Notes: generated from the letters alone by a model not told the origin. A DNA stretch of 64,000 nucleotides from Catonia carolina (GCA_035578175.1 JAQMRL010000008.1:93856541-93920540); one strand, 5' to 3'; counted from the first letter of the stretch, positions 21,671-34,350 are shown. Numbers and translations: made by a program.

Positions 21671-21900
21671 AATAAGCTTTAATGTGTAAAACAATCGGAT
21701 GTAAAACATAAAATAATGTACAATATTATCAGAAACTGTTTTTATTTAAAAAAAAAACGTGATTTGATTACCGCTTGTTCATTGTAACTGTCAGGTCACA
21801 AAAAATTGTTTCTTTATTAAGTGTTAATTCACAACTGAAAACTAATTTCTACCAGCTACCTGACTGAGCTGCCATATTTTATAATCAATAATAATAAAAG

Positions 21901-22294
21901 CTGCCCATAACAGACAGGTGGAGTGTCAAATAATTCACACCCAATCTGTTAGTTGCAGGGCTAAAATAAATAGTTCTGTTTTTTATCACATAGTCAGCCA
22001 ATTAAATGACTGAATCATTTAAGAACAGAAGAGGTAGAGGTGTAAAAGACACTAATCAAAGTTATCTTCCCTGAAAGTAATGAATTTCATTATACAGCCA
22101 GACCCTGTCATGAATGAAGTGAAGGTTCATTTGCAGAGTGGAAAATGTGTGCTTTTCAGAAGGCCTGGCATGCTGATAAGCGTACTTTTCCACTCAGTGA
22201 GGAAGGCATCGGTAAACCACCTCACTCTTCGTTTTACTCAGTAAAACCTCTAGAGGTTCAAACCAGCCTTTCGGCTGATGACCTAAACAACAAC
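21901..22294 (+). repeat. Family B copy 2 (SINE-like) with 11-bp target duplication
   Basis: Full-length, from TGCCCATAACAGACAGG to CTAAACAACAAC. AATAATAAAAG flanks it on both sides (21890-21900 and 22295-22305). Confidence 0.85.
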
Positions 22295-22305
22295 AATAAT
22301 AAAAG

Positions 22306-23017
22306 GAGTCTCTAAAAAAAAATATTTTATTTTTCAAAACATCTCTGCAACAAATTAAATGAGTTTAAAAAACAAAAATGTGTTACTGGATGATGTATGC
22401 CTTTAAGAATTTAAATTTAAATTCACTCTAGATGGAATTTTTAAAAAATATTTTTTTCTATTATATTTTATTGTTGAATTTTGATTAGTTAAAGAACAGT
22501 AAAAAAGTAGGATGACATTAAACAGTTGTATAATAGATAAAAAATATTATCAATTTTTATTTAGTGACATTTAATTATAATTGTTTTAAACTATAGTTTT
22601 ATTTACTGATAAAAATCATTACACAATATTACACACAAACTAACTTACATGGTCAAATCTGTTTTAGTTATTCCAAACTGAAACGGTTTTTCCAAAATTT
22701 TCACAAAACTTTATAATAAACTCTCTCAGAAATGGGAGATTATTTTTTTAGAATTGCTACACCAGTTACTCTATTTTAGAAATTCAAATACATGGATATA
22801 AGCTATCTATCAATTTTAACATGATATACAATCTTAACTAGCATGAGATGTGCTTGTGATATCTTCATTTTCCCCCTTATCGTAGAAGTACACTTAAATT
22901 GGCTAGTTCAATCTGAACATAATTGTAATTTACTCAAGTATTTATGCAATCTACCTTTGTCATGAGTATTCAGAATGATAGATAATGAAAACAATTTTTA
23001 TTTACAACACAATTTTT
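22306..23017. other. AT-rich intergenic DNA, nothing recognised
   Basis: No repeat ends, coding similarity or RNA gene seen. Confidence 0.5.
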
Positions 23018-24252
23018 TACTTTCTCTTGCCTTGTTGTTTACGTCATCAGCCAAAAGGCTGGTTTGAACCTGTAGAGGTTTTGCTAAGTAAATCGAGGAG
23101 TGAGGTGGTTTACCATGCCTTCCTCACTGAGCGGAAAAGTACACTTATCAGCATGCCAGGCCCTCTGAAAAGCATATATTTTCCACTCTGCAAATGACAC
23201 TTTCACTTCATTCACCACAGGGTCTGGCTGTATAATGAAATCCATTACTTTCAGACGAGATAATTCTGATTAGTGTCTTTTACACCTCTACCTCTTCTGT
23301 TCTTAAATGATTCAGTCATTTAATTGGCTGACCATGTGATAAGAAATAGAACTATTTATTTTAGCCCTGTAACTAACTTGCCAATAAGAATATATAGGAA
23401 GGAAAGTATTGTTTTCATGTTGATTTTTCAAAATCAAGTATTCACCAGATATACACGTTTCCAGACCCCCTGAACCTAAAAAAAATGTTTTTAGCAACTG
23501 GAGTGTGTGAACAAAATATCTCAAGAATGGAAAATCCTATGAAGTTGAAAGTTAAGTTAGGTACTACTAGAGGATCTGACAAGAATATTTCATCAAAATT
23601 GGTCAACTGAAAGTAGTAGTTTATTCGTGTAATTTTTTACTTGTTTGCGATTTTCTCAAAAACTACTCCTACAATTATTTTTAAAATCGCCTCATTTACT
23701 ACATTTTTTATGTTTCACACGATAGGGAACGCCATGTCTGCTGAAATTCTTGGGGAGGCTGTGCTCTCGTAGAAAAAAAAATTTCTTTTTTAAGATCACT
23801 GCCTTAATAAAATAAGCATTTTAGGGCAAAAGTGTACAAAATTAAAATTGTTGAAAATTCTAAAATCTACAACTTTTATTCCACACATTTCTTTGTATAA
23901 CGCTTAGTTTAGCGGTAATTAGTAATTTTTTTTTCATGAAAATCTGTAAAAATAATTTTTTTTAAGATTTCGGCCTTAGTATCTATTTTACGACAAACGT
24001 AAATATAATTGATTTTATATGAAATTAAAAGATCTACAACTTTTATTTTAATCATTTTCTCCACAGAGCCGAGTTTAACGGCAAAGAATGATTTTTGGTA
24101 TTAAGCCAAACTATAAAGTTGATTTTCATTTTGCATCATTCACTCGTGATTAAAGGTTAGTTTTTTTTGTTTATTTCTAATGTCAGGTTATAGTTCATTA
24201 TTTGCATTGGCAAGATAAAGTTGTATAAGTGTTTCACACCAATTTTTTTGTT
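23018..24252 (+). mobile_element. Family A copy 3, split by a family B insertion
   Basis: Starts TTACTTTCTCTTGCC, is interrupted by a minus-strand B copy (23033-23374), and resumes at ATATATAGGAAGGAAAG. It ends with a degenerate subterminal repeat, the hairpin region and CACACCAATTTTTTT. The string CTTGCC occurs on both sides of the inserted B copy, a plausible target duplication. Confidence 0.72.
23033..23374 (-). repeat. Family B copy 3 (5'-truncated, nested in A copy 3)
   Basis: Reads from TTGTTGTTTACGTCATCAGCC to the AGCCCTGTAACTA position. About 55 bases of the B 5' end are missing. 5' truncation is what target-primed retroposition produces. Confidence 0.8.
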
Positions 24253-24317
24253 TGGTATTACAGTATACACTTTACTTTGAACTGTGTATACAAGTGGACA
24301 CTGTGCCAATTATTTTT

Positions 24318-24346
24318 GAACATATATATATATATATATATATATG
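24318..24346. repeat. (TA)n microsatellite
   Basis: About 14 uninterrupted AT/TA units followed by TGTGTG. Confidence 0.9.
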
Positions 24347-24920
24347 TGTGTTACCAATTTACAATAAATTTCTTTAGTTAATTTCTTTTTTAATAATAGA
24401 GAAAAAAAATTTAGACGATGGTTTACCTAATATCAAATAATTTAGTTTAACTGTGTTTACTTTTAAATACCACAATTAAAAAACAGTTTCTATCTTTCTC
24501 ACACACATACACACCCTCTCTTATCCCCACTCTTTTCCACATTAAATACGTGATAAAGCCAAGCTAGACTAATTGGCGCTGGTGCTATTTATTGTATGTG
24601 GCTTTTAACTTACAAGAAAAATAAATAAAATAAAACAAAACACATCATCAACTGACGTGACTCAGAATGCATAAAAGACCTTGGATACATTATTAACAAA
24701 GCTAATGTTAAATAACATTCATTCAACCGCACGTGCATTGCACAATAACATTTTTACAAATGTTATTGTCGTTATCACGCTGTGGGTTATCTATTCCTCG
24801 GCTTGCCTAAACCGCCAATAAAAAATCTGGTGTGAAACACTCACACAACTTTCTCTTGCCAGTGCAAATAATTAACAATAAACCAAAATAATTTTTTTAT
24901 TTATTCCTAATATAAGTACC

Positions 24921-25308
24921 TGCCCATAACAGACAGGTGGAGTGTCAAATTATTTACACCCAATCTGTTAGTTGCAGGGCTAAAATAAATAGTTCTGTTT
25001 CTTATCGCATGGTCAGCCAATTAAATGACTGAATCATTTAAGAACAGAAGAGGTAGAGGTGTAAAAGACACTAATCAGTTATCTCCTCTGAAAGTAATGA
25101 ATTTTATTATACAGCCAGACCCTGTGATGAATGAAGTGAAGGTGTCATTTGCAGAGTGGAAAATTTGTGCTTTTCAGAGGGCTTGGCATGCTGATAAGCG
25201 TACTTTTCCACTCAGTGAGGAAGGCAATGGTAAACCACCTCACTCCTCGTTTTACTTAGTAAAACCTCTACAGGTTCAAACCAGCCTTTCGGCTGTTGAC
25301 CTAAACAA
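24921..25308 (+). repeat. Family B copy 4 (SINE-like)
   Basis: Near full-length, from TGCCCATAACAGACAGG to GACCTAAACAAAC. Joined directly to SINE C sequence at its 3' end. Its frame is open for 128 codons through the B body into SINE C, but this is the repeat consensus rather than a known protein. Confidence 0.85.
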
Positions 25309-25446
25309 ACTCTCTCAGGAATGGTCGGCCTGGGTCTGTACAAGACAACACCTCATTTACACGTCATCCTCATCTCATTGGGTCATGAGGTTGCTTATTG
25401 TTCTAAATTGAACAGATTGCAACGTACACAAAGTAGGAATAAAATA
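25309..25446 (+). repeat. SINE C 3' part
   Basis: Shares CTCTCTCAGGAATGGTCGGC, CTGTACAAGAC and GAACAGATTGCAACGTACAC with the fuller copy at 27072. The tRNA-like head is absent. Confidence 0.7.
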
Positions 25447-26761
25447 CAAAGTGCAAATAATTAACAATAAACCAAACATTAGCAATAAAACATTAGAAAT
25501 AAACACAAAACTAACCTCAATAAACATAACCTAATTTTAATCATATATGAAAGACTCAAATCGAAAATCGATCTCGGTTTGCCTTAAAAATACGGAAAAT
25601 CATTATTTCACGCTAAACTAGGCTCTGTATAGAGAAATGCTCTAAATAAAAGTTGTACATCTTTTAATTTTCCATAAATTTGATTATATACACTTTTGTC
25701 ATAAAATGCATACTAAGGCCAAAATCTTTAAAAAATCGATTTTTCACACGTTTTCGTGAGAAAAAATAGAAAATCGCTAATTACCGCTAAACTAAGCGTT
25801 ATACAAAAAAATGCGTGAAATAAAAGTTGTAAGATTTTAAATTCTCTCCAACTTTTATTATATAAATTTTTGCGCTAAATTTCATATTAAAGCCGTAATC
25901 TTAAAAAAAACGTTTTTACGTAAAAACACCCTATCCAAGAATTTCAGCAAACATGGGGCCTACCCTATCTTGTAGAGAATAAAAAATTTAGTAAACCAGG
26001 CGATTTAAAAAAAAATTGTATGACCAGTTTTTGAGAAAATCGCAAAAAAGTGAAAAATTACACGAATAAACTACCACTTCCGGTTGACCGATTTTGATGA
26101 AAATGTTCGTGTCGGGTCCGGTAGTGGTATGTAACTTAAGTTTCAAGTTCGTACGATGTTCCGTTCTTGAGATATTTTGTACACACACACACACATACAC
26201 ACACACACACACACAGCCCAATCGCTAAAAACATGTTTTTTGGGTTCAGGGGGTCTGAAAACGTGTAGATCCGGTGAAAACTCGATTTCGAAAAATCAAC
26301 ATGAAAACAATACTTTCCTTCCTATATACTCATGTAGGCAAGAAAAAGTAAAACGTTGTAGTATAAAATAGTTTTATTTTAAAACTGAAAATATAAAGCA
26401 ATAAGAAAATTACATAATAAAAATTATATTATGAGCTTTTTCCATAGTACATTGGATAATTATGTACATATTTACACAATTCCCGTATCTGTTCATTGCA
26501 TTATAATATTAACTTTTATTTATTTATCTGTCTGTCTTGAATATATCGTAAATGGAATAAACAAAGAAATGCATTATCTATTCAACGAACCAATAAGATC
26601 AACTCCTTTTATAATATGTTTTTAGCATTGTTAACTATGCATTATGGTGGTTCTGTTGTTATAAATTCAATCGTACATTGTTACGATTAACATTATGTAA
26701 AAATTCATCCGCGTAATCTTTTATAAATAAGATAATTATACCGGGTGTCCCACGGAATTCA

Positions 26762-26931
26762 AACCATAGAGAAATAGTTGGTAACATGCTCGCCTCTCAT
26801 CATGGACTCTTGGGTTCGAATCCCATTCAGGCACGGCATATTTTCATACGTTACAAAAATCATTTCAACCTTCACTGTCTGTATTAGCAGTAATTGCAGA
26901 ACACTCGGACGTTAAACCAAAAAAAAAAGAA
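26762..26931 (+). repeat. tRNA-headed SINE D copy 1
   Basis: B box GGGTTCGAATCCC at 26811, body ending ACTCGGACGTTAAACC and a poly-A tail. Shares its whole body with the copies at 37101 (-), 37372 (-) and 44094 (+). Confidence 0.75.
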
Positions 26932-27071
26932 TAAATAAAAACTTGTTATAGTCAGGAATTATTAGTAAAAGTTTACACCTTTTAAAAAATATCAATTTTG
27001 ATATACATTTTAAGCTGTATTTTAGCTTAATATAAAAATACATAAATTTGTAACAGTTTTCCATTTAATTA

Positions 27072-27343
27072 TTGTAATTCGGAGACGAAGGTGCCTGGTT
27101 CAAATCCTAGTAAAGGTAGTTACTTTTATACGGATTTGAATACTAGACAGTGGTTACCGGTGTACTTTGATGGTTGGGGTTTAATTAACCATACTCTCTC
27201 AGGAATGGTCGGCCTGGGTCTGTACAAGACTACACCTCATACACATCATCCTCATCTCACTGGGTCATGGGGTTGCTTATTGTTTTAAATTGAACAGATT
27301 GCAACGTACACAAATTAGGAATAAAAAAAAAAAATTATTGTAA
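27072..27343 (+). repeat. tRNA-headed SINE C (fullest copy)
   Basis: B-box-like CTGGTTCAAATCCTAG, then a conserved central part (GGTTACCGGTGTACTTTGAT; AATTAACCATACTCTCTCAG; GGAATGGTCGGCCTGGGTC) and an A-rich tail after ATTAGGAATAAAAA. Other copies at 25309 and 35371. Confidence 0.75.
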
Positions 27344-27653
27344 ATTTTATCCACTTTTCTTATGTTATGTTTGGAGAAATGGTAACGTTTTGGTACGGAT
27401 GTAAAAGTACGAAGGTCGAATCCATCAGCGGTAAAAAAATTTATTGTTCAAAAAATATTGGAAATATTAAAAAAATTATTTATTCAATTTCGACAATTTG
27501 TTTTATAATCTAAAATTATTTACTTAAAAATTTGTGTTTTTGGAAGCAAATTGAGTATTATTTTAAATACCTAAATATTTCCTTCAGCAACATTTAATTT
27601 TCAGACAGCTGATTGTTGCAATAATTATAGATTATTGATGATAAAACATGATG

Positions 27654-28047
27654 TTGTTGTTTAGGTTATCAGCCAAAAGGCTGGTTTGAACCTCTAGAGG
27701 GTTTACTAAGTAAAACGAGGAGTGAGATGGTTTACCATTGCCTTTCTCACTGAATGGAAAAGTACACTTATCAGCATGCCGGGCCCTCTGAAAAGCACGT
27801 ATTTTCCACTCTGCAAATAACACTTTCACTTCATTCACCACAGGGTCTGGCTGTATAATGAAATCCATTATTTTCAGAGAAGATAACTCTGATTAGTGTC
27901 AATTACACCTCTACCTCTTCTGTTCTTAAACGATTCAGTCATTTAGTTGGCTGACCATGTGATAAGAAACAGAACTATTTATTTTAGCCCTGCAACTAAC
28001 AGATTGAGTGTAAATAATTTGACACTCCACCTGTCTGTTATGGGCAA
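27654..28047 (-). repeat. Family B copy 5 with 11-bp target duplication
   Basis: Full-length. AAAACATGATG occurs at 27643-27653 and 28048-28058. The end reads TGTTATGGGCA. Confidence 0.88.
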
Positions 28048-28389
28048 AAAACATGATGATGCTATACGATAAAGAGCAAAAACACAGCACAGGTTAGATG
28101 GAAAGGAAAAACCGACAGTGGTGAAAAATTGATGAGAAGGTAAGCTGCAAACAGATTCAGAAATGTTTGAAGTTACTTAACTTAAAAGGCTCGAAACGAT
28201 AAAAAACTTTATTAAACAAGTACGTCTAAGACTAATTTTTTTCATTGTAATTTCAACTTCCTCACCCTACCCCACAACATGTCCCGGTTGGTCAATAGAA
28301 AATTATAACAGGCCTATTTGTACTGTGGTCGCAATCTAGCTGCATAGTTAGAAAGATTTTCACCAAAAAGGATGCGGTCTTTTATCTTT

Positions 28390-29008
28390 CCCTTCCCCTA
28401 TATCAATATATAGGGAAGGAAATTATTATATTAATGTCAACTTTTCACTGAAAATGCACTATTTTAGGCCCCATGAACCCCTCCCCCACAAATACAGGTT
28501 TTTAGCGATTGATCTTTGAGCCAACAAATTATCTTGAGAACGGAATATTATTGACACAAAAAAATTTCATGAAAATCGGTCAACCGGAAGTAGACACTAG
28601 TAGGTTATTCTCTTCAAGATGGAGTAACCAGAAGTCTGCTGAAATTATTGGGAAAGCTGTGTAAAAAAAATCTTTTTAAGACGGCGGCCTTAATAAGTAT
28701 TTTAGAGCAAAGTGTAAACAGTTAAAAAACCTACAGTTTTATTTTAAGCATTTTTTTCTACAACGCTCAGTTTAGCGTCAATTAATGCTTTTTGTGTTTT
28801 TCTCATCAAAATCGGTAAAAAATGGGGTTTTTAAGAATCTGGCCTTTGTTAGCGTCAAGTATAAATAAAATTATAGTGAATTTACGTATTTTGAAGTTCT
28901 ACAGAGGTTGATTTTAATTTTGCGTTATTCACTATGATTAAACACAGGTTATATTTTTACTTATTACATTGGCAAAGGAAAGTCACGTAAGTGTTTCACA
29001 CCAGATTT
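28390..29008 (+). mobile_element. Family A copy 5, degenerate
   Basis: A diverged copy with an internal deletion: CCTATATCAATATATAGGGA at the start, ATCGGTCAACCGGAAGTAG in the middle and GTGTTTCACACCAGATTTT at the end. Confidence 0.7.
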
Positions 29009-29136
29009 TCTTTAGAATACTGAGGTGATTGGATGGGATTATAATATCATTTTAGTACAAGTAACAATACAATTTATCCAGAACGTTTTCAATGAAATCA
29101 GTTTTAATTGTTACAACCATTTTTAAATATTGTTAT

Positions 29137-30042
29137 TTTCTCTTGCCTATATGAATATATAGGAAGAAAAGTATTCTTTTCATGTCGATTTAAAGAAATC
29201 CGCTCTTCACCGGATCTACACGTTTTCAGACCCCCTGAACCCAAAAAACATACTTTTAGCGATTGGTCTGTGAGTGTGTGTGTGTGTGTGTGTGAACAGA
29301 ATATCTCAAGAACGGAACATCGTACAAACTTGAAACTTAAGTTGCATACCACTACCGGACACGACACGAACATTTTCATCAAAATCGGTCAACCGGAAGT
29401 AGTAGTTTATTCGTATATTTTTTCACTTTTTTGCGATTTTCTCAAAAACTGGTCCTACGATTTTTTTAAAAATCGCCTGGTTTACTCAATTTTTTATTCT
29501 CTACAAGATAGGGTAGGCGTCATGTTTGCTGAAATTCTTGGTGAGCCTGTTTTCACGTAAAAAAAATAACGGCTTTAATATGAATTTTAGCGTAAAAATT
29601 TATACAACAAAAGTTGTAGAGAATTTAAAATTCTACAACTTTTATTTCAAACATTTTTTTGTATAATGCTTAGTTTAGCGGTAATTAGCGATTTTCTGTT
29701 TTTTCTCACGAAAACATGAGAAAAATCGATTTTTTTAAGATTTTGGTTTTAGTGTGGTTTTTATGACAAAAGTGTAGGTATATGATCGAATTTATAGAAA
29801 ATTAAACGATATACAACTTTTATTTACAGCATTTTTCTCTACAGAGCCTAGTTTAGCGTGAAAGAGTGATTTTCCGTATTTTTAAGGCAAACTGAGATTG
29901 ATTTTCATTTTGCGTCTTTCATATGATTAAAATTAGGTTATGTTTATTAAGGTTAGTTTTTCGTTTATTACTAATGTTAGGTTTATTGTTAATTATTTGT
30001 ACTGGCAAGAGAAAGTTGTGTGAGTGTTTCACACCAGATTTT
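29137..30042 (+). mobile_element. Family A copy 6
   Basis: Full-length: TTTTCTCTTGCCTATATG start, (TG)n at 29270-29293, and GGCAAGAGAAAGTTGTGTG with the hairpin and CACACCAGATTTTTT at the end. Its 150-codon open stretch is shared repeat sequence, not a gene. Confidence 0.78.
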
Positions 30043-30585
30043 TTAAAATCTTTTATCAAGGGTTTAAAAAAAATAATAAATATAAAACTAGATTTATCAC
30101 TTTTCTATTGTATGTTGCTTAGTATAAACTTTTATCCCTATTTTTTTTTTTTTTTTAATTCAAACAGTAATACAATATTATTACATTTACATTAGAACTA
30201 GTATGAACCGGACATCCTGAAGTGAAAATCAAAAACCGTAACGACTGATTTTTTTATTCAGATAATATAAAATTGGTTTAGAATTGTTTATTTAATACGA
30301 TCAGTTTTTACAAACAAGTACAACTTAAACGGTAGGCAAATGTAGTGCGTTTTCTAGTTGTTCACTGAATAGGCAAGTAGGCCTATGCCTATTCTAAGAA
30401 TATAATGACTACCGCGCTAATACATTGCGGCATCTACTACTATTTTAGATTAAACCACATAACAGTAAATAATGTTCGTGTAAATTGTTCAACAGGAGAC
30501 ATTTAGACCTATATAAACACCGCACAAAGAAAAGTCTTTAATTTTGATTTATAACACATTGCTTATAACACATTTATAACACTGC

Positions 30586-30977
30586 TGCCCATAACAGACA
30601 GGTGGAGTGTCAAATTATTTGCACTCAATCTGTTAGTTGCAGGGCTAAAATAAATAGTTCTGTTTCTTATCACATGGTCAGCCAACTAAATGACTGAATC
30701 GTTTAAGAACAGAAGAGGTAGAGGTGTAATTGACACTAATCAGAGTTATCTTCTCTGAAAATAATGAATTTCATTATACAGCCAGACCCTGTGGTGAATG
30801 AAGTGAAGGTGTCATTTACAGAGTCGAAAATATGTGCTTTTCAGAGGGCCCGGCATGCTGATAAGCTTACTTTTCCACTCAGTGAGGAAGGCAATTGTAA
30901 ACCACCTCACTCCTTGATTTACTTAGTAAAACCTCTACAGGTTCAAACCAGCCTTTCGGGTGATGACCTAAACAACA
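30586..30977 (+). repeat. Family B copy 6
   Basis: Full-length, TGCCCATAACAGACAGG to CTAAACAACAATAAC. ATAACAC flanks both sides as a short probable target duplication. Confidence 0.82.
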
Positions 30978-31106
30978 ATAACACATTATTCTGTACTTAA
31001 CAAACTAATGGTACAATAGAAATTACATACTTTCTGTAGCAAAATCTCAAAGTTTTCTTCAGTAAAATCAAATTGTTCAAATTGTTTATAATGTAAAGAA
31101 TTAATT

Positions 31107-31180
31107 TTAACTTTCTCTTGCCTTATATAAATACCCTATATAGAGAAATAAAAATATTGTGTGTGTTTTAAATGAATCAA
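31107..31180 (+). repeat. Family A 5'-end fragment (copy 7)
   Basis: AACTTTCTCTTGCCTTATAT followed by an imperfect CCCTATATAGAG; homology to A fades after about 75 bases. Confidence 0.5.
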
Positions 31181-31744
31181 GCAAAAAATATAATTTCAAC
31201 GTTTCCGTAAAATAGTCAAAGATAATGGCATTTACTGGTAAATATCCTACCAGATCTAAAATTGTGGTAGATGATGTAGTGTTCAAACAAGTATAGGAAT
31301 GCAATAATTATTTAAGTTGTGACGTCGGGCTTGATCAAGATTTGGATATAGAGAAGAAAAACTGGCAAATTCCAAGCAGTGTGCACCAATATTAGCACAA
31401 CCCTAGGGAGGAAAACAAGAAAAGAAAATTCAGATAAGTTTTACAAGGCAGCCAGTACTGTATGAATCTGAGCTTTGTGCAGCTGCGGGATGAAGGGGAC
31501 AGACGAAGTACCAGACTACTGCTTACTTCATAACACTGCACTAATCATCTCATTGCTCTTCGCTAGGCAGTAGGCTGCCTAGTGCGGTGACTTACGTGGG
31601 TGTTTCACTATTAGCTGTAGACGGCGACACCGATTATATGTAGTTTGGATAGTTCCCGTGACTACTACAAAGTACTAGTAAAACGTTAATACTACTAACG
31701 CAATCTTTCACAGTTGTAGTGATGTAATGCATACCTCTCAGCTG
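31181..31744. other. Intergenic DNA, nothing recognised
   Basis: Somewhat more GC-rich from 31440 on. No coding similarity or terminal repeats found. Confidence 0.4.
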
Positions 31745-32085
31745 CACAAAGCTTAGGAACGGGCAGTAGAACTGGCTGCGCCAGTTCTACTCTATAGAAG
31801 TGAGTCGTGGATTAGTATATACCAGACCACACGAGAGTAGAGTGCAGGCGGCAGAAATGGGATTCCTGCGAAGAAAAACGGGTTGCAGTCGTAGAGGTAA
31901 CTAAGAAATGAGGATATAAGAACGGAACTGGATGTTTACAACCTGTATGGGAAGATTGCTGAATATCGAATTCAATAGAGGGAGCACGTAGAGAGAATGC
32001 CTGAGGGAAGGATCCACCTCAATGCTTTGTAATACAGACCGATGGGGAGGAGAGATGTTGGGAGACCACGCAGAATATTCCAATA
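31745..32085 (+). pseudogene. LINE family 2 reverse-transcriptase C-terminal fragment
   Basis: Broken translation: LLYRSESWISIY, QAAEMGFL-like text, LRNEDIRTELDVYNLYGKIA and EHVERMPEGR, then GRRDVGRPRR. This is the C-terminal block of RTE-like LINE proteins of the kind also seen at 38475. Several stops and shifts. Confidence 0.65.
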
Positions 32086-32134
32086 ATTCAATAGTTTGTC
32101 GCTGTTTTAAGTCACAACAGGCGGAAGCCTATTC

Positions 32135-32330
32135 CTTGATTGAGAGAAGTAAAAAATTCTTTTCAAGTCGACTTTTCACTGGAAATACAAGTTTTCAGGT
32201 CTCCTAAACCCACAAAGTAGGTTTTTATCGATTTTTCTATGTATGCGAACAAAATATCTTAAAAGCGGAATAGCTTACTAAGTTGAAACTTAAAAACTTA
32301 AGTTCGGTACAACACGAGGGGACCCCACGA
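32135..32330 (+). repeat. Family A fragment (copy 8), degenerate
   Basis: GAGAGAAGTAAAAAATTCTT, ACTTTTCACTGGAAATACAA, CCTAAACCCACAAAG and AAATATCTTAAAAGCGGAAT follow the order of the A 5' half. Confidence 0.55.
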
Positions 32331-32706
32331 ATAACTGAATTTTTTGCGACAATCTTTTCTTGGTCTAATATGAGAGAGAAATAACATTTCGTGTAACAAT
32401 GACAATCGTTCAATTTTTTCGTTCATTTTTTTGAAGTCTAATTCAACATCCGTGGAGGAAAAATCAAGTATCCGTGTCAAAATCAGAAAAGATTGTTAAC
32501 TTCCTACAATAACGGATTAAATTTTTTTCATTTACTTTAACTAAAATAATTCTACACAATTAATGATCTAGAAAACAATTTAATACATTGACATGATAGA
32601 AATCAAAACAAAAGACGAAGCCAATAGTTTTAGGTATGATTCCCGGTATGAACATTTTAACCACATTAATATACAATAAGTAACCGCGGTTGCTTACAGA
32701 AAAATC

Positions 32707-32960
32707 TACGACGGGCCACACACGTTCAGTTTCAACTGATTGTTGCGAGTGTGTGGGTTTAACTGAACAGTTCTCAGTTCAGTTTGTGTCAGAAGCAAGT
32801 GCATTTAGTTTTTTGAGTTCTTTATACTTTCTCTTGCCTATATGAATATATAGGAAGGAAAGATAGTATTGTTTTCATGTCGATTTTTCGAAATCTAGTT
32901 TTCACCAGATCTACACGTTTTCAAACCCCCTGAACCCAAAAAACATGCTTTTAGCAATTG

Positions 32961-32994
<34 letters not shown>

Positions 32995-34192
32995 AAAATA
33001 TCTCAAGAACGGAACATCGTACGAACTTGAAACTTAAGTTAGATACCACCAGAGGACCCCACACGAACATTTTCATCAAAATCGGTCAACCGGAAGTAGT
33101 ATTTTATCCGTGTTGTTTTTCACTTTTTGCGAGTTTCTTAAAAACGGTTCTACGATTTTTTTTTAAAAATCGTCTCATTTACTACATTTTTTATGCTTTA
33201 CAAGATAGGGTAGGCGCCATGTCCGCTGAAATTCTTGGAGAGGCTGTTTTTACGTAAAAAAAATTGTTTTATTTAGATTGCGGCTTTAATATGCATTCTA
33301 GTGCAAAAATGTATATAATAAAAGTTGTCGAAAATTTAAAATACTACAATTTTTATTTCAAAAAGCTTTTGTATAACGCTTAGTTTAGCGGTACTGAGCG
33401 ATTTTCTGGTTTTTTTTCTCACGAAAACGTGTTAAAAATCGATTTTTTTAAGATTTTGGCCTTATTTTACGAAAAAAGTGTATATAGTATAATCAAATTT
33501 ATTGGAAATTAAAAGATTTACAACTTCTATTTAAAGCATTTTTCTCTACAGAGCCTAATTTAGCTAAAAAGAGTGATTTTCCGTATTTTTAAGCCAAACT
33601 GAGGTCGATTTTCATTTTGCGTCTTTCACTCATGATTAAAATAAGGTTATCTTTTAGATTAGATTAGGTTATATTAGTTAATTAGATTAGGTTAGTTTTT
33701 TGTCTATTTCTAATGTTTTATTACTAATGTTAGGTTATATTGTTAATTATTTGCATTGGCAAGAGAAAGTTGTGTGAGTGTTTCACACCAGATTTTTTTT
33801 TAACAATATGATTTTTGCGGAGTTAAAGAGATCGCTTAATGAACAAAACCCGGTGATTGCAGATGTCATTGCAATGTACCAATCGGAAGCAATTTTTGGT
33901 GCCCTGTTTCTGTCATGCGCAAATAATTGACGAATTCTAATGGTTCTTCACATAATTCTTTTAATAAGCGGATGTTCGAAGATTAACTTCGCCTTTGTAA
34001 CCACTTCTTATACCACTGTTTACGCTTTATACTTTTTTTAACCAAGAACGGCGATATCGTCCTGCACCTTCGAATCCATGGTAAAAACGTAAGGATTAAA
34101 CTGTACGTGTGTGTATGCTTCTGCAGTGTACAGTTTCAACTGTTCAGTTCAAACTGTCAATTGAAACTGTACGTGAATAGCCGGCGGCTTAA
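32707..34192. mobile_element. Decayed inverted-repeat element enclosing family A copy 9
   Basis: Left side has CACGTTCAGTTTCAACTG and TAACTGAACAGTTC; right side inverted has CACGTACAGTTTCAATTG and TGAACTGAACAGTTG. The two ends read as diverged inverted repeats about 60-80 bases long, with the A copy inserted between them. No target duplication or family defined. Confidence 0.45.
32824..33797 (+). mobile_element. Family A copy 9
   Basis: Full-length with a clean (TG)n tract at 32964-32990, both subterminal repeats and the terminal hairpin. Confidence 0.78.
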
Positions 34193-34347
34193 CAATTACG
34201 TTTACGCAAAAATGTGCTAAAAAGTTTTATAACTAAAAAGAATTAACACGTCAAGCGTAAGAGAATATCAAAGAGTTATAACATAAATAGAAAATATTTC
34301 AAAAGTGGTTGTAATATTTTTATAAAGTTGTTGCAGTTTGTTTACTA

Positions 34348-34350
34348 ATA

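Larger units (their letters stand above)
19950..21889. other. AT-rich intergenic DNA
   Basis: Very AT-rich. Contains the diverged tandem duplication at 20513-20762 and a tRNA-like head near 21553. Nothing else recognised. Confidence 0.5.
24824..26352 (-). mobile_element. Family A copy 4, split by a composite insertion
   Basis: The hairpin end and first subterminal repeat lie at 24824-24887 and the remainder at 25450-26352, with (CA)n at 26180-26215. The 24888-25449 insert holds B copy 4 and part of SINE C. About 27 bases of A (from AGTGCAAATAATTAAC) are present on both sides of the insert. Confidence 0.75.

Noticed and set aside
22271..22300. Second hammerhead-like motif (GGCTGATGACC in family B)
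   Set aside because: CTGATGA occurs in every B copy but no GAAA core or helix follows within reach.
25025..25411. Open frame of about 128 codons (and relatives at 44689, 30764, 27868 minus, 60002 minus)
   Set aside because: It is the body of SINE-like family B running on into unrelated flanks (SINE C or unique DNA). Noted as a finding for its recurrence but not called as a gene.
29108..29560. Open frame of about 150 codons on the plus strand, with similar frames near 8196, 26221, 39905, 60758 and 61950
   Set aside because: All are the same stretch of family A read through its microsatellite. The frame exists only since the repeat is AT-rich with few stops, it breaks in many copies, and no start, domain or known protein is visible.
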